Origin: Phialocephala subalpina
Lineage: Eukaryota; Ascomycota; Leotiomycetes; Helotiales; Mollisiaceae
Length of the DNA stretch: 64,000 nucleotides
Direction of reading: 5' to 3'
Assembly (NCBI GenBank): GCA_900073065.1
Contig: FJOG01000002.1
Location: forward strand, 1,058,652 to 1,122,651
In this document: positions 57,755 through 64,000 of the stretch, one piece after another
Position numbering within the stretch: position 1 is the first letter of the stretch
How the letters are laid out: each line of letters opens with the position of its first letter
The notes under the pieces: generated by a model
The model's input: the letters and a program-made list of their open reading frames with translations, nothing else
Database searches by the model: none
Told to the model about the DNA's origin: nothing
Translations under genes and position numbers: made by a program

Positions 57755-58336
57755 GCTCAAGTGTTCGAAGCGGAGGGAGGAGGCAGCAAACAATCAAACG
57801 GGACACGCAGCACAGAGTGGAAACAAGAGGAACGCGGACTTTTCTACAACGGTGGGAGAAAGGAAGATAAACGTCAAACCACATGCACAGCAGGCAGCAT
57901 TTTGATTAACCATAGATTGTCACCCACTAGGAAGATACACCGAGGCGAAGACCCCTGCGATGCTGGATGTGAACCTGCATGCGGTCTCGCCATGTTCGAA
58001 AAAAGCTACACACGCCAAAGTACCAGAAAGTCGGGGACATTCATCAGGACCAAAATTTCAAGACGAGTAAGCCAAGGGGATCGATCAAATAAGGCTCGGA
58101 GTATCGATCAAATGTGACTCTTTGTGCTCATTCCCAATGTCCCAACAATATCAGGACAATGGCGGGCGTGTCCGTGTCGCTTTTTCACACATCAGGTGGT
58201 GATTGAAAGAGAAGCGGCGCAGTTAAGATTAAGATTATCATCGATCCTTGTCCAAAAGCCACTCGAAGCTAACAGAGCCCCAGACAAGCTAGGTGTTTGC
58301 TAAGCCTATAATGGCGCAAGCACGCGGGGACCAATA
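57755..58336. other. Intergenic, promoter of the DUF7707-like gene
   Basis: No gene supported. A 123-codon frame at 57746-58117 (+) overlaps the start of the surface-protein gene on the opposite strand and has no features. Confidence 0.4.
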
Positions 58337-58692
58337 GAGTATTTTTGCAAATGTGGATACCCTTCCGTTGTGCGCGGAATCAAGCCGTGAAAGAGTATAG
58401 CCTCACTTTACTTCAAAGCTCGGAATTCATCGGAGGGTATTCAAAAGCCTCTTTTATTTACAATTTACAAGGCCTTATCACCGCCCGTCGTTTGGGAAGA
58501 AAGTGGACCGTCAATAGTAGGACCTTTCGCTCGAACGGAAGGTGCAACTTCTTCAAAAGCTCCACTTGAGGCTTAAGGTTAATTAGGAAGTGTGCCGATG
58601 GCAGGACCCCCCTCCGGCAGATTTTACAAGGGTATTCGCGAGTAAATCGGTGATCATGTAACGGAAGGGTATCTGCAATTGCAAAAATACTC
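58337..58692. mobile_element. MITE with 33-bp terminal inverted repeats
   Basis: The ends at 58337-58369 and 58660-58692 are inverted copies (GAGTATTTTTGCAA and GATACCCTTCCGTT blocks) with three mismatches between the blocks. CAAT occurs next to both ends (58332-58335 and 58693-58696) and may be a target duplication. There is no coding capacity. It lies just downstream of the CE2-like esterase and may contribute to its 3' end. Confidence 0.65.
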
Positions 58693-58871
58693 CAATGAGA
58701 TGGATTCTGTCGGAAGGAAGATGAAACTCATTCCAGAGTCTTGAAGCAGCAGCATTTTTCGAAAGGAAAATTACAAAATTCGAGACAATCACTGCATTAA
58801 TTATGCATTAAATCGCTTCCAAAGAAGGTATACTAAATGTTTCTCCTCGTCAGAATTCCTTCGTTGAACAA

Positions 58872-60407
58872 TCAGTAAGAAGACTGATCATTCCAATACA
58901 GCGTATCATGCTGGACTTCTGGGCCGGTAGCATACAGAGGCCAGTCAAATTTCAGTTTGATGTACTGAATCAAGTGACTGGCGAGTTTGATATGCCCAAC
59001 ATCCGTCGGGTGATATTGGGGGCCGATGTCGTTGTGTTGCAGTATTCCGGTCGTGTTGAAATAGTGGACAAAGGGATCGCTTGGTTTATGCGATGCGTAA
59101 GTCGCATTTTTGACAGGATCATAAAGAATCGGGTTCTGGAGATACTCCTTGGAGTTGAAGTACTGGTAAATCGAATAGATCTGAGGAACATAGCCAACAT
59201 CCGAGGTCAAGGTAGCTTGCTCGTAGGTGTTGCCAACAGCGCCAAAGCCTTCCCATAGAGCCTGACACACTATTAGCTTGAGTTAAATGGTATGAACAAG
59301 GACATACAATTAGAACGATTTGTGCCTTTGGATACACAGCATGAATACCTTCGATGAGCATTGTATATTGTGCGACGTAGCCATCCGTTGTGACATTATT
59401 GGCGGAGTTGTTATCATTCGTGCCGAGATTGATGACCACTATATCAGCTGCTGTTTGCTTCGAAAAGTCCCACACCTCAGGTTTGTCGCCCCAGATATCG
59501 ATCGCCCTCCCACTTGTATCTGAAGTATGGTACCATTGATAGAACATGCCGCGAAGGTTCCCATAGCATCTCTTATCAAACAAACAGATTCCAGGATACG
59601 CTGTCAGGTGATACTCGGTGTCACCGAGACCTGCACCTAAGCCATATGCGTAGCTTGACAATCCTTCAAAAGTTGAGTACTGGCCGGCTGAGAGGGAATC
59701 GCCAATGACCTCGATTGTCCTCCCAAAATCCGGAATCTTGATGAGTTTCTCTCCCTTTCCAATATGGACGGAGGCTATCTGCACTCCATAACCCCAATTC
59801 GTGACTCGCAGCTCAAACGTTGAGGGGTTGATAGGAGTTGTCAGGTTGACTCCAGGAGTGCTGGGACTGACAAGTAAGTGAGTCGCATTGGTGGTGACAT
59901 TGGTGAACTGCCAGTCTTGTCCATCAATTCGATATCCAATCAGTGTTGTGTCAGTCGTGTAAGGACCAAAAGTTATTGCGACCTGACCCAAGAACTCGGA
60001 GTTAGCATTCCTGTTTCACACACTACGAAGAGGAGAATGTTCTCGGAGTCTCGGGGCATCTAGGACTCTTGAAACAGAGGGGAAAGGGAAATATTGCTCC
60101 GAGAAGGTGGAATTACCTGTTCTCCTGTAAATCCAAATTTCAGCCCTGGTGCTCTGTCTTGAAATTAGCATAGCCAGGTACTGCTGACAAAGGGAACCTA
60201 CGACCACCAGCTGATATACTTGCTATCCCATCGTCCTTTGTATGACAACTCTGTTGCATTTGGAGGATATGTCTTGAATTGAGCTGTTGAAGCACTGAGA
60301 ACGGTATTTGGGTAGTCTGTGATCCGGACTTGACCATTCTGTAGAATAGTAGAAGAAGCCAGACCCGCAAAGGAGCTCAAAACATTCAAAAGATATGCTG
60401 CCCTCAT
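58872..60407 (-). CDS. Secreted SGNH esterase, carbohydrate esterase family 2-like
   Basis: The model is complement(join(58872..59261,59308..59982,60117..60153,60202..60407)), 435 aa. CE2 enzymes remove acetyl groups from xylan or other plant and fungal polysaccharides outside the cell. MRAAYLLNVLSSFAGLASS is a signal peptide. An N-terminal beta-sandwich (ITFGPYTTDTTLIGYRIDGQ, FELRVTNWGYGVQIASVHIG) precedes the catalytic part. SGNH blocks are TIEVIGDSLSAGQ (Ser), the Gly in GAGLGD, NLGTNDNNS (Asn) and HPTDVGHIKLA (Asp-x-x-His). Introns are 48, 134 and 46 nt; the 37-nt exon 2 (encoding PGLKFGFTGEQ) needs exact splicing, and it restores the sandwich sequence. Multiple N-glycosylation sites fit secretion. 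Family assignment is from domain order and motifs, not a search. Confidence 0.8.
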
Positions 60408-61523
60408 CTTGCGACGATGGAGGAAGATATTTTGACCGAAGAATGCTCCAGACAGAGAAGGGAGGAGACATCATATTTATATCAGCCTACCCTTTTGCCA
60501 TTTGAAGGTTCAAATCGCTTCATCGGCCCGCTATGAGTGAGGGGTCAGCTCACTAAGCTTTTCATCTCATCTCAAGGTGGAAATGATGTGGGGTAGCTTT
60601 CATCGCGATGCCATGATAATGAAATGTTTGTCCGTGCCGGCGAGCCTCTCGACCATATTTCTCCGTCCTCCCCGCTAGAAACCTCGTCATGATGTCCCAT
60701 TTGACGAGGAACATTCGAACATGGCCGAGAAGCAGGACCGGAGCGTGTGGCCATAGGTCAATGTTGCGTGGTACCTGAGTCTAAAGATTGAACTCCAAGA
60801 TCCAAATGGAAGAATAGATGATAATCGACAAGGGTGGCTGCTAGAAATGCCGCCATCTTGCGAAGAGGTGCAGTCATCACATGCCGTATGTAGGTTTACG
60901 GAAGCTATGCCTCCGTTGCATGTCAGAAACGGGTATGCACATCTGATCGATGGACAAACGGGATCTTTGAAACGTCGAGAATCTAGAAATGAGGCTCAAA
61001 ATACACATCAGTGTTTTGAGAAAGCATTCATTGAGGAAGTGAGCAGTATCTGAGCTGCAGGGATCTTTAGCGCGCGCACCCCAGATTATACCTTCCTTAG
61101 AGAGATTGGGTCAGAAAACATGAGAAACACAGTGTATCCGACCTATGAATGAGCTCGAATACGCCCATTGACTTTTCTATCTGTATGAGCACAAAAGAGA
61201 TCGTCTCACCCAGCCTGCGAGCAAGAATCATCCTGGAAAGGCGCATATATATCTGCCAGACTCGAACGTGGAGTGGTCTCAGCTGATCTACAACTCCCGT
61301 CTTTTTTGATAAAAACAAAAAAACCATCGAGTGGTACCAATCCTCGGCTTGAACATCCCGCATTCGCATCTTCTACCACCTCACCAAGGGGAGCTTTTTG
61401 CAATGATCCGACCCTCCGCTCAATTACCATGAAGCTCTGTACACCTTCGCAGCTCTCTGTGAGGGTGTCGTTGCCGTTGATTACTCTGATACCTCTTCCG
61501 CGCATTCACGCCGACCAACCGCT
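60408..61523. other. Divergent intergenic region, 1.1 kb
   Basis: Lies between the starts of the esterase (-) and the coiled-coil gene (+), so it holds both promoters. A TATATAAATAT-like element (minus strand, about 60472-60481) precedes the esterase start by about 65 bp. Confidence 0.45.
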
Positions 61524-62045
61524 ATGGCATCGCCAGCCAACTCAGTACCCGATACGCAGCTCGGCTTAACGAACGATGAGATCGCCCTGCTGCGCCATCA
61601 CCAGCAAGCCGCTGCCTCGACTGCTGGCGGATCTTCGTCCCGCGCCGCCTCACGCGCCTCCTCCCAAGGTCTCCTCCTCCTCGATGGCTCCTCTCTCGCC
61701 GCATTAGGCCGACACTTCGACCGCTTGATGCAACAGATACAAGCTCGATTAGACTATCTGTCCGAACAATCGCAGATGGTAGCACAGCAGCAGTACGATA
61801 GGGCAGGAAATGCAATTGCAATTGCAGACTCGGAGATTGCGAGATTCCACGATATATTGAGGCAGATTGATGAGTTGGAACTTGATTTTGATAGGATAAG
61901 GCACATAAGAGACATCGTCCGAAGCTACAGACAAAGGGTGGAGGAGATGGAACAACAAATGGAATATAGCAGCTCCAGCAGCCGACATCGACACCGACAC
62001 CATGGGGAGAGCTCTGGAAGCTCAAGCAGAAGACATCGACACTGA
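61524..62045 (+). CDS. Small coiled-coil protein, possibly BLOC-1 subunit (CNL1-like)
   Basis: Single exon, 173 aa. The N-terminal 50 residues are Ala/Ser-rich and probably disordered. LDGSSLAALGRHFDRLMQQI to VEEMEQQM forms about 95 residues of heptad-like helix with an ELELDFDRIRHIRDIV segment. The C-terminus is a Ser/His/Arg-rich tail (RHRHRHHGESSG). The short helix with an acidic ELDFDRI core resembles BLOC-1 subunits such as CNL1, which take part in endosome maturation, but the match is from memory of general pattern and weak. A distinct orphan coiled-coil protein is equally possible. Confidence 0.6.
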   Translation: MASPANSVPDTQLGLTNDEIALLRHHQQAAASTAGGSSSRAASRASSQGLLLLDGSSLAALGRHFDRLMQQIQARLDYLSEQSQMVAQQQYDRAGNAIAIADSEIARFHDILRQIDELELDFDRIRHIRDIVRSYRQRVEEMEQQMEYSSSSSRHRHRHHGESSGSSSRRHRH

Positions 62046-63113
62046 TTGGGTTTGAAAATATTGGGTCGATATATGCAGGAATACATTATATGGCCACACG
62101 ACCGACATAACAGGACGGAGGGAGATTCTTGGACATACCATACCCCTTCGGCTAGGGAGGAGAAAGAGAAATAGGCCTCACGGCTGGAAGATGGACTAGC
62201 CTCACGGCTCACTGATTTGGCGTTGATTTGTTTGAATTTTGGGATTTCTTTGTGCAGCGTCAATACCCAAAAAGCGTCTAGGAATGTTTGGAGGATACTG
62301 GCTTGTAAGATTGGTGCTTTCGGATTATAGCAATTGGTGAATGAATTCTAGGTTCATAATATCTTTAATCTCAATGGAGATAACGTTCATAACTTTGAAG
62401 CTTTGCCAGCTTGAATTGCCATGCTCCAGCGACTTCGCCAACAAGTGCTTCCTCTGACCTAGAATGTTCTCTAGCTATTAAGACTGTAAGATATTGAAGA
62501 CCCCAAGAGGAATGTAGGACTTCTCGTGTCTTCTGACCGATGTCACTGCCTGCTGAATCTATTGACGAAAAGTTCCTCCTTTGTCTTCTCACCCTGACCA
62601 TTCTTTAGCTTGCAACTAGCCAGCTCTTATACATTTAAATAACAATATATTCCAAATTGGGTCGGTGCGAGATTATTTTGAATGCGAATGTCTCGATGGC
62701 CGAATGAGTACGCTGCTCGTCTATCTTCAAAGTTCAAATTGTTGTGACTGGTAACATGTATTAACGATCATAGGTTACATCCAGCTGCAGAATCAAATGA
62801 CAAAATCCCTCGATAAATTCTACCGTGAAAACGCGAAACTTGATTTGAGAACAACACAAAGTGTCTAAATGAGAATTTCTATAAAAGGTTTCAAATCCTT
62901 TCTAATACCGTAGTTTCTCGATCTTGAGCTCAAAGTTAAGATTGTATACAAAGGTGAGGCTGAACGAGGCTGCGAGGTCCTCGGGAACGCTAGCCTCCAA
63001 TTAGCTAGCTCCCGCCACAATCCATGCAATCGGGTTTGGCGGAGCTTCGAAAATTGGATCGTCAACCTCACCTCATCCACAAGCCACGACGGGATCTACT
63101 CAACGATACCAAG
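62046..63113. other. Intergenic, about 1 kb
   Basis: Holds the coiled-coil gene 3' region and the promoter of the last gene. An in-frame upstream ATG at 63024 could extend that gene by 30 residues. No other coding evidence. Confidence 0.4.
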
Positions 63114-64000
63114 ATGGAGAGTGACAGCAATGATATCGAGATGGCAGGCTCAAGCAGCGCACAAGCATCAGCAGCTGTAAGTATTCATTCTTCCCAAAAT
63201 TGCTGGGCTTGTACTTAACGCGGCACACGCGTTCACTTGGCTCGTGTGGCGCCTCCAAAGCTCGTGGTCATTTGCCATGACATCTAATCTTTTGTTACTG
63301 TCTTTGAACTCCTGCTAATTTCGTGCCCAGCCGTCTGCAGCCTCCCAAAAAGCCATCGCCGAGGCCTGGGTTGCTGGTACGATTACTTCAGCCCAAGCCA
63401 TCACCCACTCCGACCACCCCTTCTTCGTGAAGTCTACCAACCTCGATGGCTTCAAATACAAATACCCCGAGGCCAAGCCCACTCCCGAAGGTGAAGATGA
63501 TCAAGTCTGGAACAAGACGTACACTGCTGCGGATTCCCGGATGTACAACAAGAATGGAAAGGATGCCAATCAATCAAGAAAGTTCCGGCTTTCAGGCGAG
63601 ACTTACAAGCTTACTCTGAGGATTCATCTGGAGAACAAGCAGAAGTACGCTAGCAAACAGGCGAACCCGCTAGCCCCTCCTGGCGGTGATGCGTCCGCTC
63701 CCAAAGCTCCTCCAAAGCCAAAGGCTCCTTCTACAAAGACAAGCTCATTCAGTATGAACGACTCATCATCCGACATGCGCGATCTTGCTGCGGGAATGAT
63801 TCCCATGAGCATTTCTGAGAAAATCAAGAGTGAAGGACGTAACCGCAAGTCTTCATCAGTCGCTGCTCCCTCAATTCGAGACTCTCCTGGCCCATCTGCG
63901 ACTCCCACCATGGCTGGCCCCGCAACCAAGGCTGGTAGCCCTCCACCCCCAAAGATCGAGAAGCCAGCCCCTAAGAAGAAGGGTACAGCTGCACCAGTTA
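63114..64000 (+). CDS. Unidentified basic, probably nuclear protein (3' end outside window)
   Basis: The model begins with exon 63114-63176 (MESDSNDIEMAGSSSAQASA), then a 154-nt phase-0 intron (GTAAGT to GTGCCCAG, branch-like GCTAAT), then an exon open to the window end: about 245 residues visible. A compact conserved-looking domain spans roughly residues 30-125 (HPFFVKSTNLDGFKYKYPEA, YTAADSRMYNKNGKDANQSR, FRLSGETYKLTLRIHL). A Pro/Lys/Ser-rich disordered region follows (PPKPKAPSTKTSSF, EKPAPKKKGTAAP). Basic Pro/Lys repeats suggest a nuclear or chromatin-linked role, but I do not recognise the domain. The ATG at 63114 is preferred to the in-frame ATG at 63024. Confidence 0.6.

Overview
The window is nuclear DNA of a filamentous ascomycete (Pezizomycotina; a Helotiales/Leotiomycetes-type fungus is my guess, made from gene style only). 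Genes are sparse. They carry short GT..AG introns of 44-176 nt with CTAAC/CTGAC-like branch points. Recognisable products are typically fungal: NIMA kinase, Rab escort protein, exosome Rrp43, a large ferric reductase, an FlbC-like C2H2 factor and several secreted or wall-linked proteins. Transposon remains carry C-to-T/G-to-A changes of the kind left by repeat-induced point mutation (RIP).

Layout. 0.5-2 kb: C2H2 zinc-finger gene with an unresolved start. 2.1-3.4 kb: three inverted-repeat elements, two of them nested. 4.3-6.4 kb (-): broken amino-acid permease containing an exact 250-bp tandem duplication. 7.85-9.9 kb (-): ankyrin/BTB protein, divergent from nimA (10.4-12.7 kb, +). 13.6-15.4 kb (-): MRS6. 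16.1-16.6 kb: a second exact 250-bp tandem duplication, followed by a possible 52-aa gene. 18.1-18.7 kb (-): SRPBCC protein. 20-22.3 kb: decayed ubiquitin-specific protease. 22.3-28.5 kb (-): complete but dead Ty1/copia element with LTRs and a target duplication. 29.5-30.4 kb: cysteine-rich membrane protein. 30.76 kb: initiator tRNA-Met, with a decayed inverted copy at 31.5 kb. 34.9-36.05 kb (-): FlbC-like transcription factor. 36.05-46.75 kb: about 10.7 kb with no gene I can support, only repeats and tRNA-like relics. 46.8-49.6 kb (-): ferric reductase. 51.6-52.7 kb: RRP43. 55.1-60.4 kb: three secretory-route genes in a row on the minus strand (alpha/beta hydrolase, DUF7707-like surface protein, CE2-like SGNH esterase) with a MITE among them. 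61.5-62.0 kb: small coiled-coil protein. 63.1 kb to the end: 5' part of an unidentified basic, nuclear-looking protein.

The housekeeping genes (nimA, MRS6, RRP43) look intact and are scattered, without operon-like grouping. The three secretory-route genes at 55-60 kb could serve the cell surface or plant polysaccharide breakdown together, but co-regulation cannot be read from sequence. I found no convincing new multi-gene system. The oddest signals are the two tandem duplications of identical length (250 bp), one of which sits where the permease lacks expected transmembrane segments, and the mutated initiator tRNA pair.
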